Shown piece by piece: positions 27,699 to 36,269 of a stretch of DNA of 64,000 bases. The position numbers were made by a program, and so were the translations under genes. The notes under the pieces were generated by a model. The model had not been told where the DNA came from. It made no database searches and worked only from the letters and a program-made list of their open reading frames with translations. Origin of the DNA: an uncultured Clostridium sp. GTDB taxonomy: Bacteria; Bacillota; Clostridia; Clostridiales; Clostridiaceae. How positions within the stretch are numbered: position 1 is the stretch's first letter; each line of letters begins with the position of its first letter. The stretch lies in contig URKQ01000001.1 of assembly GCA_900548455.1 (NCBI GenBank), forward strand, positions 310,001 through 374,000, given 5' to 3'.

Positions 27699-28664
27699 AT
27701 GAAATATTATTTAGCACCAATGGAAGGCATTACAGGATATATTTATAGAAATGCATATGAAAAATATTTTCATAATATAGATAAATACTTTACACCATTT
27801 ATAGTGACAAATCAAAGTAGAAGTTTAAAAACTAGAGAGTTAAAAGATATTTTACCTGACAATAATAAAAATATTAATATCGTTCCTCAGATTCTTACCA
27901 GTGATGCTGAAGGGTTTATTATAACCTGTGAAAAGCTTAAGGAATTTGGTTATAAAGAAGTTAATTTAAATCTTGGGTGTCCTGTTGGAACAGTAGTTGC
28001 CAAAGGAAAGGGTTCTGGCTTTTTAGCTAAAAGGGAAGACCTTGATAGATTTTTAAATGAGATATTTGAAATGAAAGATATTAAGATATCTATTAAAACT
28101 AGGATAGGAAAGGATGATCCTGAGGAATTTTATGAATTAATTAAAATTTATAATAAATATCCTATAGAAGAGTTAATTATACATCCTAGAACACAAAGAG
28201 ATTTTTATGGTAATAAACCTAACTTAGATATATTTAAGGAAGGATTGAACTTAAGTAAAAATCCAGTTTGCTATAATGGTGACATTTTCACTGCAAAGAA
28301 TTATAAGGATTTTGTTAGTGCGTTTAATACTGTTGATAAAATTATGCTTGGCCGAGGAATAATAGCAAATCCTGGGCTTATGGGTGAGATAGTAGAAAGT
28401 TCTTCTATTGATAAGAATACCTTAAAAAAATTCCATGATGAAATTCTAGAGAGTTATTATGACTTATTTAAAGAGGATAGAAATACTTTATTTAAGATGA
28501 AGGAACTTTGGAGCTATATGGTTTATATTTTTTCAGATAGTAAAAAGTATGGTAAAAAAATAAAAAAATCTCAACGAATAGAAGAATATAAGGATGCAGT
28601 TTCAATTTTGTTTAATGAGCAAAGCATTATAGAAGGTGCAGGGTTATTCAGTAGTAAGAACTAA
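27699..28664 (+). CDS. tRNA-dihydrouridine synthase family protein
   Basis: 321 aa, normal Dus length. It has the FMN-binding TIM-barrel start YYLAPMEGITG, the catalytic cysteine Cys94 in NLNLGCPVGTV, IKTRIG, the His in IIHPRTQRDFY, and the phosphate-binding MLGRGIIANPGL. Dus enzymes reduce uridine in the tRNA D-loop with NADPH. This one belongs to the shorter clostridial branch lacking a clear C-terminal recognition domain match, so the target position is not assigned. Its stop codon lies inside the following terminator stem. Confidence 0.9.
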   Translation: MKYYLAPMEGITGYIYRNAYEKYFHNIDKYFTPFIVTNQSRSLKTRELKDILPDNNKNINIVPQILTSDAEGFIITCEKLKEFGYKEVNLNLGCPVGTVVAKGKGSGFLAKREDLDRFLNEIFEMKDIKISIKTRIGKDDPEEFYELIKIYNKYPIEELIIHPRTQRDFYGNKPNLDIFKEGLNLSKNPVCYNGDIFTAKNYKDFVSAFNTVDKIMLGRGIIANPGLMGEIVESSSIDKNTLKKFHDEILESYYDLFKEDRNTLFKMKELWSYMVYIFSDSKKYGKKIKKSQRIEEYKDAVSILFNEQSIIEGAGLFSSKN

Positions 28665-28697
28665 GAGAATCATAATTCTCTTAGTTCTTGTTTTTTT
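28656..28697 (+). terminator. Intrinsic terminator after dus
   Basis: 14-bp stem AAGAACTAAGAGAA/TTCTCTTAGTTCTT, 6-nt loop, then GTTTTTTT. The left arm includes the dus stop codon. Confidence 0.95.
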
Positions 28698-28852
28698 ATG
28701 TATAGAAAAGAATATTGTATAGGCTATGTATTTTAGAATACTTTTTTTGCATTTTATAGGTGAATATATACCACTTGATGGAAATTTAAAGACAATATAG
28801 AGAATAGTAAGTATACTTATATTGTAGTTGAAAGTAGTTAGGAGTTGAAAAG

Positions 28853-29287
28853 GTGAAGGTTGAAGTGAAAATATCTGAGGATGTAAAAGAATCTTATGCG
28901 GTTATATATACTAAAGCTATAACAGAAGAAATACAACGGGTAATTTCTAATTTCGAAGAGCATGATAGTGCCATTATTGCATTAGATGGTGAAAAAATAG
29001 TAATACTTCAGCAGGAAGAAATTTATATGGTTCGAATGGAAAATTCAGAAGTAATAGTGTACTGCAAGGATAAAAAATTTAAATCTAAAAAAAGGTTGTA
29101 TGAGATGGGAGAACAATTGGGCAGTGGATTTATGCAAATTTCAAAGGCTGCTTTTGTAAATTTAAAGATGATTGAATGTGTGGAGCCTTATTTTAATGGT
29201 ATGATGAACCTTAAATTAAAAAACGGCTGCTCAGAGTATATTTCTAGAAAATACTTGCCGCAATTTAAAAAATATTTAGGAATATGA
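28853..29287 (+). CDS. LytTR DNA-binding domain protein without receiver
   Basis: 144 aa from a GTG 8 nt after AGGAG. Residues 1-45 form a short N-terminal extension; residues 45-144 are a LytTR domain (EEIYMVRMENSEVIVYCKD, FMQISKAAFVNLKMIECVE, ISRKYLPQFKKYL). There is no phosphorylation domain. It overlaps a small four-helix membrane protein gene (ATGA). LytTR regulators paired with small membrane proteins form LytTR regulatory systems, in which the membrane protein restrains the regulator, as in HdrRM and BrsRM of streptococci. A 12-bp palindrome lies at 28808-28819 in the promoter region. Confidence 0.87.
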   Translation: MKVEVKISEDVKESYAVIYTKAITEEIQRVISNFEEHDSAIIALDGEKIVILQQEEIYMVRMENSEVIVYCKDKKFKSKKRLYEMGEQLGSGFMQISKAAFVNLKMIECVEPYFNGMMNLKLKNGCSEYISRKYLPQFKKYLGI

Positions 29288-29301
29288 AGGGAGAGATTTT
29301 T

Positions 29302-29724
29302 GTGGACAAAATAATAAAAAAGATATTCTTTGGAATAGGATGGGGATGCACTTTCTTTGTGATTTGTGGAATGATTTCTGCAAGAATAATAGGAGGAGAA
29401 TGGATATTTTCCGGAACACAATTTATAAAGCAAGCAATTTGTTCAATGATAGCAGGTATTGGTTTTTGTGTTCCTGCAATAGTATATGAAAATGATAAAA
29501 TTTCTAGAGGTCTACAAGTTTTAATTCATATGGGAATTGGGTTAATAATTTATTTTATCGTTGGCTTTTATGCTGGATGGATTCCTGTAAAAAGTGGAAT
29601 GATATCAACAATTTTTACTATTGTATTTATGATAGGGATTTCTTTTGCCATATGGTTTGGTTTTTATATTTATAATAAAAATGAAGCAAAAAAAATGAAT
29701 AAAAAAATTAAAGAAAAAATTTAA
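29302..29724 (+). CDS. DUF3021 four-helix membrane protein
   Basis: 140 aa from a GTG at 29302 placed 7 nt after GGGAGAG; an ATG at 29284 overlapping the LytTR stop is the alternative start (146 aa). Four hydrophobic segments are clear (about 10-30, 42-62, 70-92 and 100-125), ending in a Lys-rich tail that predicts a cytoplasmic C-terminus. This matches DUF3021 proteins, which almost always neighbour LytTR regulators. Inferred role: membrane partner or inhibitor of the upstream regulator. Confidence 0.83.
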   Translation: MDKIIKKIFFGIGWGCTFFVICGMISARIIGGEWIFSGTQFIKQAICSMIAGIGFCVPAIVYENDKISRGLQVLIHMGIGLIIYFIVGFYAGWIPVKSGMISTIFTIVFMIGISFAIWFGFYIYNKNEAKKMNKKIKEKI

Positions 29725-29744
29725 ATAAATTGTAAGTGTTCTTT

Positions 29745-29782
29745 AAAAAAATCTGAAATTCTTAAGAGTTTCAGATTTTTTT
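29745..29782 (+). terminator. Intrinsic terminator after DUF3021 gene
   Basis: Stem AAAAAAATCTGAAA/TTTCAGATTTTTTT, 14 bp, with the T-run forming the 3' arm end. It could work in both directions. Confidence 0.88.
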
Positions 29783-29839
29783 GTTTCAATTTATAAGTGA
29801 AACTTAGTTTTAGGTAGACATGAAATAAAAAACAGTAAT

Positions 29840-29868
29840 TTGACAAAAATTCAAATTAAGAATAAAAT
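29840..29868 (+). promoter_or_regulatory. Promoter of marR-FUSC operon
   Basis: Perfect -35 TTGACA (29840-29845), 17-bp spacer, -10 TAAAAT (29863-29868). The -10 box lies inside the left arm of a long inverted repeat. Confidence 0.8.
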
Positions 29869-29904
29869 ATAGTTTACAAAGTCAACTATATTTTATTCTT
29901 AATT
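29854..29904 (+). promoter_or_regulatory. 21-bp perfect inverted repeat, probable MarR operator
   Basis: Left arm 29854-29874 and right arm 29884-29904 are exact reverse complements, separated by TACAAAGTC. The left arm covers the -10 box and the right arm lies just after the expected transcription start, an ideal autorepression site. The arms contain no T-run typical of a terminator. Confidence 0.75.
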
Positions 29905-29926
29905 GTAAAAGATAAGGAGTGTAGAA

Positions 29927-30367
29927 ATGGAAGATGGATATAAAAATTGGATTTATATGATGGACAAGATGCAAAGTATTAAGTATTTTAGTAGAATGAT
30001 GATACTGAAAACTACAAAGGAATATAATGTTCCAGCAGAACAATTAGACTTGCTATCTCAATTATCGGTCTATAATGATAAAATTACTCCAATGAATTTA
30101 AGTAAAATTATGAGAGTTAATAAGACAATTATAAGTAGGGCGATAGACCCTTTATATAATCAAGGACTTTTAACAAAAGTAAAAGATGAAAATGATGGTA
30201 GAAGTTATTTTGTTGAGATAACAGATTTAGGAAGAGAGAAGTTAGATGAAATTTACGGTTATTATTTAGGTCCGATATATGAGCTTAGAAGAAGACTTGG
30301 AGAGGAAGAATTTTTTAAACTCATTGAAGTTATTGAAGGGGCTAATAATATAATGGAAGAGAAGTAG
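29927..30367 (+). CDS. MarR-family transcriptional regulator
   Basis: 146 aa. Winged helix-turn-helix with recognition region MNLSKIMRVNKTIISRAID and wing VKDENDGRSYFVEITDLG, flanked by N- and C-terminal dimerisation helices. Ribosome site AAGGAGTGT. The gene is preceded by a 21-bp perfect inverted repeat over its promoter and followed after 12 bp by a FUSC membrane protein gene. The pair resembles a self-repressed, ligand-induced efflux or detoxification operon. Confidence 0.92.
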   Translation: MEDGYKNWIYMMDKMQSIKYFSRMMILKTTKEYNVPAEQLDLLSQLSVYNDKITPMNLSKIMRVNKTIISRAIDPLYNQGLLTKVKDENDGRSYFVEITDLGREKLDEIYGYYLGPIYELRRRLGEEEFFKLIEVIEGANNIMEEK

Positions 30368-30379
30368 GAGTGAAGTTTT

Positions 30380-31453
30380 ATGAAGTTTTATGATGCCATG
30401 CAGTTAGGAGCAAATAGTCTTAAGCCATTAATTAAAGAAGCTAAAGATGAAAAAGAAAAGAAAAAATATATATGGGCATTAATAATAAAAAATATTTTAT
30501 GTATTATGTTTTGTGTTTTAGTAGTTACGCCCTTTGGAAAAATATTTGGAGATGAAAATAGTATAGTAGGTGTAGTGACGGTTATGGCTTTATTAACATT
30601 TAGATTTTCAAATTTGGATTTTGATGTTGTGCAGTCAACTACAGCTCTATTTAGTATATTTATAATATTTTGTATATCGCCTCAAATAGCGACTATGGCT
30701 AATCCTATATTGGGTTTTTTTATTAATTTTATATCAATAATGGCCATAGTAGTTTTAAGTTGTCATAATACTATTTTGTGTAATCAATCCATATTAGTGC
30801 TATCTTATATATTGTTATATGGAAATCCAGTTGGAGATATAAAGCAATATAAAGATAGAGTGATAGCATTAATTGTAGGTGGAATTATTGTATCAACTAT
30901 ATTTTATATAAAGCATAGAGATGAAAAATTCCATAGAAAGTTTAAAGATATAATTTCAGATTTTGACTTTAGTAATGAGCGAACAAAGTGGCAAGTTAAG
31001 CTAGTTTTAGGAGTAACTTTAATGATTTTTATTGGAGAGTTAATAAAATTACCTCGTGTTATGTGGATAGGATTTTCTGTTTTATCTATTATTCAACCCA
31101 ATAAAGAGAAGTTAGAAGTTCGTTTTAAGACTAGATATTTATATATAATTTTAGGAAGCTTAATTTGTGGTATTACATATGTAGTTATGCCTATAGAATT
31201 GAGAGGATTAATGGGAATCTTGGGTGGAATTTTAGCAGGCTATTCCGCAACTTATAAGTGGCAAACAACGTTTAACTGTTTTGGTGCAATAGCTGTGGCT
31301 GTTCCTATCTTTGGATTAAAAGGAGCTATAATAGTTCGTATATTTGATAACATAATTGGAGCAATCTATAGTAGTTTTTTTGATAAAACTTTTAATTATT
31401 TAGATAACAGAATAGATAACAATAACGATAATGCAATGTCTGAAGTGGGCTAA
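30380..31453 (+). CDS. FUSC-family membrane protein
   Basis: 357 aa. Two similar halves of hydrophobic helices (about 30-180 and 210-340) separated by a charged cytoplasmic stretch; the second half contains LPRVMWIGFSVLSIIQPNKE, typical of the fusaric acid resistance (FUSC/AaeB-like) fold. It lacks the large cytoplasmic domain of proteobacterial AaeB. Proposed role is efflux of aromatic acids or other small toxic compounds; the substrate is unknown. Co-transcribed with the MarR gene and ended by a strong terminator. Confidence 0.82.
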   Translation: MKFYDAMQLGANSLKPLIKEAKDEKEKKKYIWALIIKNILCIMFCVLVVTPFGKIFGDENSIVGVVTVMALLTFRFSNLDFDVVQSTTALFSIFIIFCISPQIATMANPILGFFINFISIMAIVVLSCHNTILCNQSILVLSYILLYGNPVGDIKQYKDRVIALIVGGIIVSTIFYIKHRDEKFHRKFKDIISDFDFSNERTKWQVKLVLGVTLMIFIGELIKLPRVMWIGFSVLSIIQPNKEKLEVRFKTRYLYIILGSLICGITYVVMPIELRGLMGILGGILAGYSATYKWQTTFNCFGAIAVAVPIFGLKGAIIVRIFDNIIGAIYSSFFDKTFNYLDNRIDNNNDNAMSEVG

Positions 31454-31455
31454 CT

Positions 31456-31503
31456 AAAAAAAGGTCATCGAACTAATTATTTAGTTCGATGACCTTTTTT
31501 TAG
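31456..31503. terminator. Bidirectional terminator between FUSC and BI-1 genes
   Basis: About 20-bp stem (AAAGGTCATCGAACTAA and its complement) with a 4-nt loop, T-run on both strands. The BI-1 stop codon (31500-31502) lies at its edge. Confidence 0.95.
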
Positions 31504-32183
31504 TCTCTTCTTCCAAATATTCTTAAGAGATGTATAAATAGATTAATGAAATCTAAATATAGTTCTAAAGCTCCAATTATAGCAAATTTATTTACTGTTT
31601 CACTATCGTACATATAACTTTCGTTGTGGATTCTCTTAATATTTTGCATATCATAGGCAGTTAGCGCACAAAAGGCTACTACACCAATATAGCTTGCCAT
31701 AATAGAAAGTCCATCTAGTCTCATAAATAAATTTAGAACGTTGATTATAATTATTCCAAAAACGGCCATTATAGCAACTCTACCAATTGTTGATAAGTTA
31801 ATTTTAGTAGTCATTCCAATCATACTACAGCAGAAAAACATAGCTGCAGCTACGATAAATACTGAAATTATTGAGCTTAGATCATAATAAATAAAAATTG
31901 ATCCTAAAGTAAGTCCGTTAATTACTGAATACGTAATAAACATCGCTATGGCTGTCTTAGTTGACATCTTACTTAAGGCTCTAGTTAGTATAACTACTAA
32001 TGCTAATTCAATAATAGTTAATCCTATTACTACACCTGAATTAAAGTATATAAAATATACTGCATCTATGTTAGTTGAGATAAGATAACTAACAGCAAAG
32101 GTTATTATTAGTCCAAGAGCCATATATAAAAGTGTTTTATTTATAAATTTTGACTCACTTTTTTGAAAAGAAACTTCACTCAT
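31500..32183 (-). CDS. Bax inhibitor-1/YccA family membrane protein
   Basis: 227 aa with seven hydrophobic helices. The family motif around ALTAYDMQNIKRI and the C-terminal ALELYLDFINLFIHLLRIFGRRD are clear; the Asp residues there form the pH-sensing diaspartyl centre of BsYetJ-type calcium leak channels. Ribosome site AAAGGATGTG. Monocistronic. The likely role is proton- and calcium-linked membrane homeostasis, inferred from family members. Confidence 0.93.
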   Translation of the reverse strand: MSEVSFQKSESKFINKTLLYMALGLIITFAVSYLISTNIDAVYFIYFNSGVVIGLTIIELALVVILTRALSKMSTKTAIAMFITYSVINGLTLGSIFIYYDLSSIISVFIVAAAMFFCCSMIGMTTKINLSTIGRVAIMAVFGIIIINVLNLFMRLDGLSIMASYIGVVAFCALTAYDMQNIKRIHNESYMYDSETVNKFAIIGALELYLDFINLFIHLLRIFGRRD

Positions 32184-32370
32184 TTTATCACATCCTTTTA
32201 TAATATAATACCATATTTATTGAAATCTGTATATTTGAAGGTTAAACTGTTTTAAAATTTTTAAAGTGTTATGGCGATGTTTAAAAATTTTCATATACAA
32301 TTATATAAAAAATATTATATAATTTAAAAGACGTTTTAGATAAAAGTAAATAATTACAAAGGAGAAAGTG

Positions 32371-33828
32371 ATGTTATTCAGTAGTTCAATATTTGTATTT
32401 GGTTTTTTACCAATATGTTTGTTGTTTTATTATATTATTCCTAAAAGTAGAAGAAAAATAAGAAATTTATTTTTATTTATAGTAAGTTTAGGCTTCTATG
32501 CTTGGGGAGAGCCTGTATTTGTTTGGATTATGATAATGTCTATTCTGGCAAATTATATATTTGGTTTATTAGTGGACAAATATAATGATAATAAGATAAT
32601 AAGCAAAAGAATCATACTTGTTATGTTAATTTTAAATTTAGGGGTTTTATGCATATTTAAGTATTCAGGATTTGTTGTTGAGAATCTAAACAGCATATTT
32701 AATTTAAATATAGTGAACCCTAATATATCATTACCAATAGGGATATCATTTTTTACATTTCAAGCTATATCTTATGTAATTGATGTATATAGAAGAAGAG
32801 ATATAGATGGGGATATTATTAGAGCTCAACGAAACCCTATTAATGTAGGACTATATATAGCTTTGTTCCCACAGCTTATAGCGGGGCCTATAGTAAGATA
32901 TAAAACTGTAGCTCAACAAATTAATCATAGAGATGAAAATTTTGATGATTTTAGTGAAGGAGTAAAAAGGTTTATATTAGGACTTTCCAAGAAAGTTCTT
33001 ATATCAAATAACTTAGCACTAATTGCGGATAAAGCATTTTCAATTGCTCCCAATGAAATTTCCATTTCATTCATATGGTTAGGGGCTATTTCTTATTGCA
33101 TGCAGATATTTTTTGATTTTGCAGGATATTCTGATATGGCTATAGGTCTAGGTAAAATGTTTGGATTTCATTTCTTAGAGAATTTTAACTATCCATTTAT
33201 TTCAAAGTCTGTTTCAGAATTTTGGCAAAGATGGCATATTTCTTTAGGAAGTTGGTTTAGAGACTATGTATATTTTCCATTAGGAGGAAGTAAAAAGGGT
33301 ACAAGCCGTACTATAATAAACCTTGCAATAGTTTGGTTTTTAACAGGCTTTTGGCATGGAGCTAATTGGAATTGTATAGCATGGGGTATGTACTTCTTTA
33401 TATTTATATTTATAGAAAAGTTCCTAATTAAAAAGAATAATAAACTAAAGAGAGTATCATTTTTGGGACATATATATACTTTGGTAGTTTTTATAACAGG
33501 CTTAGTTATATTTAGATGTACTTCAATTCCTAGTGCTCTTGATTATTTAAAATCAATGGCAGGTCTTAATGGAAATGTTTGGATTAACGATATAACTATT
33601 TTATATTTAAAGGAGTTTTTTATATTTATAGTGGTAGGAGTGTTGTTTAGTATGCCTGTTGCAGATGTAGTTAAAAGAAAATTTATTGATAGAAGTGATA
33701 ACTTTTCTTTTATAAGTAAATGTTTTTTTGTAAGTATTTATGTGGTTATGTATATGGGGATATTTATTATAGCTATGTCCTATATAGTAAAAGGTGCATA
33801 TAATCCGTTTATATATTTTAACTTCTAG
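32371..33828 (+). CDS. MBOAT-family O-acyltransferase (AlgI/DltB-like)
   Basis: 485 aa from the ATG at 32371, 6 nt after GGAG; the GTG at 32368 is too close. Multi-pass membrane enzyme with conserved PIGISFFTFQAISYVIDVYR, FWQRWHISLGSWFRDYVYFP and the catalytic His of GFWHGANWN. It moves an acyl (usually acetyl) group across the membrane to a surface polysaccharide. It is followed after 9 bp by a DHHW/AlgX-like gene that would complete the transfer, as in alginate- or wall-polymer-acetylation modules. No polysaccharide synthesis genes are adjacent, so the acceptor is unknown. Confidence 0.92.
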   Translation: MLFSSSIFVFGFLPICLLFYYIIPKSRRKIRNLFLFIVSLGFYAWGEPVFVWIMIMSILANYIFGLLVDKYNDNKIISKRIILVMLILNLGVLCIFKYSGFVVENLNSIFNLNIVNPNISLPIGISFFTFQAISYVIDVYRRRDIDGDIIRAQRNPINVGLYIALFPQLIAGPIVRYKTVAQQINHRDENFDDFSEGVKRFILGLSKKVLISNNLALIADKAFSIAPNEISISFIWLGAISYCMQIFFDFAGYSDMAIGLGKMFGFHFLENFNYPFISKSVSEFWQRWHISLGSWFRDYVYFPLGGSKKGTSRTIINLAIVWFLTGFWHGANWNCIAWGMYFFIFIFIEKFLIKKNNKLKRVSFLGHIYTLVVFITGLVIFRCTSIPSALDYLKSMAGLNGNVWINDITILYLKEFFIFIVVGVLFSMPVADVVKRKFIDRSDNFSFISKCFFVSIYVVMYMGIFIIAMSYIVKGAYNPFIYFNF

Positions 33829-33837
33829 GAGGACATC

Positions 33838-35088
33838 ATGAAGAAAGTAAATAGAATAATTGCAGTTGTGTTTTTGATTTTCATTGGATGTTTTGCCATT
33901 AAAAGTGTAGGTGTTAAAGAATGTAAAGAAATTTATGGAGTAATGGCAACATTTATTGATAAGGTTAAAGTTGAGATTAAAGGTGATGTATTAAATGAAG
34001 ATACAGAATCTAATTTAAATACTGATATGAAACAGGTTGTTAGTAACACGGAAAATTCTTTTAATAACAGTGTTTTTTTAAGACAGGAATTTATAGATTT
34101 TTACGGAAGTATACAAAAAACATTAAATAAAAAAGTGCAAGAGGATATAGCTAAAGATAATAATAATATATTACATAATGTTGCTGAAACTAGAGATGTG
34201 ACTTTTGCTATAGATAATTTAAATGAACTCAGTGACTTTTCAGAGGAGAAGGATATTAAGTTTTTATATGTACAACCTCCAAGTAAAGTTATGGAAGATT
34301 TCACCGTATTACCTAAAGGAGTAACTGATAGCAGTAATGAGAATATAGATGAGTTTTTAAAGGGTATTGAAGATGTTAATTATTTAGATCTTAGGAATAA
34401 CATAGATAAATGGAATCTTGATAGAGAAAAAATGTTTTATAAAACAGATCATCATTGGACCATAGAATCTGTTTTTAGAGCGTATAGCGATGTGATTGAT
34501 GAAATAAACCATCTATATAAAATGAATTTAGATCCAGATAATGTATATACTGACATAGAGAATTTTTCAGAAACTATTTATGAAGAAAATTTTTTAGGAT
34601 CACAGGGTAATAAATTATCTGAGCCATACAGTGGATTAGACGATTTTAATTTGATACTACCTAATTTTCAAACTGATTTTACATTAACTCAGATTTTAAA
34701 AAATGAGATATTGCATGAAAAAAAGGGAACATTTAAAGAGGCCCTTGTCTATGAAGACCTTATAAAAGAAAATGAGAGAGGTTATTCTATTGAGTCTTAT
34801 ACATCTTATCTAGGGTATGGTAACACAGAAAAAAGAATAGTAAATAATAGTGTTGAAAATGATAAAAAAGTGTTAGTAATAGGAGATTCTTATTCAAGAC
34901 CATTTAGTGCATTTCTAAGTTTATGTTTTAAGGAAACAAGAAATTTAGATACTCAACCAGGTAGGTTTGAAGAAAATATTTATGATTATATTTCTGAGTA
35001 TGATCCAGATATAGTAGTTGTAATGTTTTATGAATGGTCCCTTGGAGCAAAGGACACATTTAATTTTAAGAGAATAGAGCTCCAATAA
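33838..35088 (+). CDS. DHHW-family (AlgJ/AlgX-like) O-acetyltransferase partner
   Basis: 416 aa. An N-terminal signal anchor (residues 5-22) leads to an extracellular SGNH-like domain. The conserved Asp-His motif is KTDHHW (Asp204, His205/206) and the nucleophile is likely Ser351 in VIGDSYSRPF. This residue set matches DHHW/AlgX proteins that take acetyl groups from the MBOAT partner and acetylate extracellular polymer. Ribosome site AGGAGG. It ends the two-gene operon; a structured, GC-richer element follows. Confidence 0.87.
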   Translation: MKKVNRIIAVVFLIFIGCFAIKSVGVKECKEIYGVMATFIDKVKVEIKGDVLNEDTESNLNTDMKQVVSNTENSFNNSVFLRQEFIDFYGSIQKTLNKKVQEDIAKDNNNILHNVAETRDVTFAIDNLNELSDFSEEKDIKFLYVQPPSKVMEDFTVLPKGVTDSSNENIDEFLKGIEDVNYLDLRNNIDKWNLDREKMFYKTDHHWTIESVFRAYSDVIDEINHLYKMNLDPDNVYTDIENFSETIYEENFLGSQGNKLSEPYSGLDDFNLILPNFQTDFTLTQILKNEILHEKKGTFKEALVYEDLIKENERGYSIESYTSYLGYGNTEKRIVNNSVENDKKVLVIGDSYSRPFSAFLSLCFKETRNLDTQPGRFEENIYDYISEYDPDIVVVMFYEWSLGAKDTFNFKRIELQ

Positions 35089-35245
35089 AAGGCTCTGTAT
35101 GCATTTACAGTGCTGCATACAGAAACCTATTCAGCTTTTTCAAAAGGAACCTTATGGTTCCCTTTGAGTATCTCTCCTTAACAAGGAGGGAACAGGGTCC
35201 CCTTCCAACCCCCATTAGGAAAAGCCGTGCACAAGCTGAGTAAAT
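35076..35245. other. Compact multi-hairpin element of unknown nature
   Basis: This stretch after the DHHW gene is richer in G/C than its surroundings and full of nested complementarity: AGAGC/GCTCT, CTGTATGCA/TGCATACAG (9 bp, 35095-35122), TCAAAAGGAACC/GGTTCCCTTTGA (35139-35166), CTCCTT/AAGGAG, and an outer pair TTCAGCTT (35130-35137)/AAGCTGAG (35233-35240). There is no ORF. It could be a structured RNA, a palindromic repeat, or an insertion-sequence remnant. The strand cannot be decided, and only the first hairpin could serve as an ordinary terminator. Confidence 0.5.
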
Positions 35246-35301
35246 TATTGTCTATCATAACTTGTACATTCTATTACTTTATTTTACTACAGAGCCAAAT
35301 A

Positions 35302-35345
35302 AAAAAATACTTGAATGGTGTGGTTCACCATTCAAGTATTTTTTA
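35302..35345. terminator. Bidirectional terminator 3' of the flavoprotein operon
   Basis: Stem AAAATACTTGAATGGTG/CACCATTCAAGTATTTT with a 5-nt loop and A/T runs on both sides; it ends the minus-strand flavoprotein operon and any plus-strand transcript from the DHHW side. Confidence 0.9.
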
Positions 35346-35366
35346 TTCTTAGGAGAATATAGTTTT

Positions 35367-36266
35367 TTAAAGAGATGCTATTTTATTTATTAATTTATCA
35401 GTTTCTTCTTCAATTTCCTCAATGAAATTATGTATAAAAATCCCATTGCCACAAGCATAAATGTTATGTCTAGAAGTCTCAAAATTGTCATTGACTTTTG
35501 GGCCTGTAGTCTCTGGATTTAACTGGATTTCACTTCTTAGGGCAACCACACCATCAGATAGAAAACCTTCAGCGAGAATAAGTGTATCGCATGAAAGTTC
35601 TTTTTCATCATCACTATTAGCAATGGAAATAGAATTAATTCTACCCTTACCCTTAATGGATTTAATATTATAATTTTCATAGGTACATTCTATAAAATCA
35701 GTTATATCATTATTACTACATTTGCTACCAACTAAAGCTTTAACTTTTATATTTTTATTTTTTAACTCATCTTTTATCATATACAATCTCTTAGTACCAT
35801 ATATAATTATCTCATTTCCTAGTTTAACATCATCCATATTTAAGATGTTTTTAGCATTTAGAATGGTGTATATTCCAGAACATCGATCTCCAGGCATATT
35901 TATTGAATTTCGTATTTTTTCTTTCCATCCATTTGCAAGAATTATAAATCTTGATGATAACTCAAATTGTCCTTTATCAGGACTTATACAGCAAACTTTT
36001 CCACTTTCATTTATATTTAAAACCATGGTATTTAAAAGAGTATCAATATTACTTTCATTATATTCTTTAATTAAACTTTCTTTATAGTCTATTCCGGTTA
36101 TATTGCCTGAAAAGCTTATATTAAAATTTGCTAAGTTAAGAGCTCCACCTAATATAGGATTTTTTTCTATTACTAGGATTTTATTTATTCCACTTTTTTT
36201 AGCTTTAATGGCACACATTAATCCAGAGGCACCACCACCAATAATAATTAAATCATATCCTTCCAT
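35367..36266 (-). CDS. FAD-dependent oxidoreductase, short GlpA-operon type
   Basis: 299 aa. N-terminal dinucleotide fold IIIGGGASGLMCAIKAKKSG with an acidic FAD ribose site (VIEKN), and a C-terminal FAD motif NIYACGNGIF. The mid-protein segment that would hold a second GxGxxG for NAD(P)H reads IIIYGTKRLYMIKDEL, and no CxxC redox centre is present, so electron input from NAD(P)H is doubtful. Usual partners of GlpA-like enzymes in clostridia are about 400 aa, so this one is short. It lies 3 bp after the GlpA-like gene and probably forms a complex with it. A DUF1667 protein often found third in such operons is absent here. Confidence 0.75.
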   Translation of the reverse strand: MEGYDLIIIGGGASGLMCAIKAKKSGINKILVIEKNPILGGALNLANFNISFSGNITGIDYKESLIKEYNESNIDTLLNTMVLNINESGKVCCISPDKGQFELSSRFIILANGWKEKIRNSINMPGDRCSGIYTILNAKNILNMDDVKLGNEIIIYGTKRLYMIKDELKNKNIKVKALVGSKCSNNDITDFIECTYENYNIKSIKGKGRINSISIANSDDEKELSCDTLILAEGFLSDGVVALRSEIQLNPETTGPKVNDNFETSRHNIYACGNGIFIHNFIEEIEEETDKLINKIASL

Positions 36267-36269
36267 AGA

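Noticed and set aside
32299..32324. 10-bp A/T-only inverted repeat before the MBOAT gene
   Set aside because: Composed only of A and T in an AT-rich promoter region; chance is likely and no T-run places it as a terminator.
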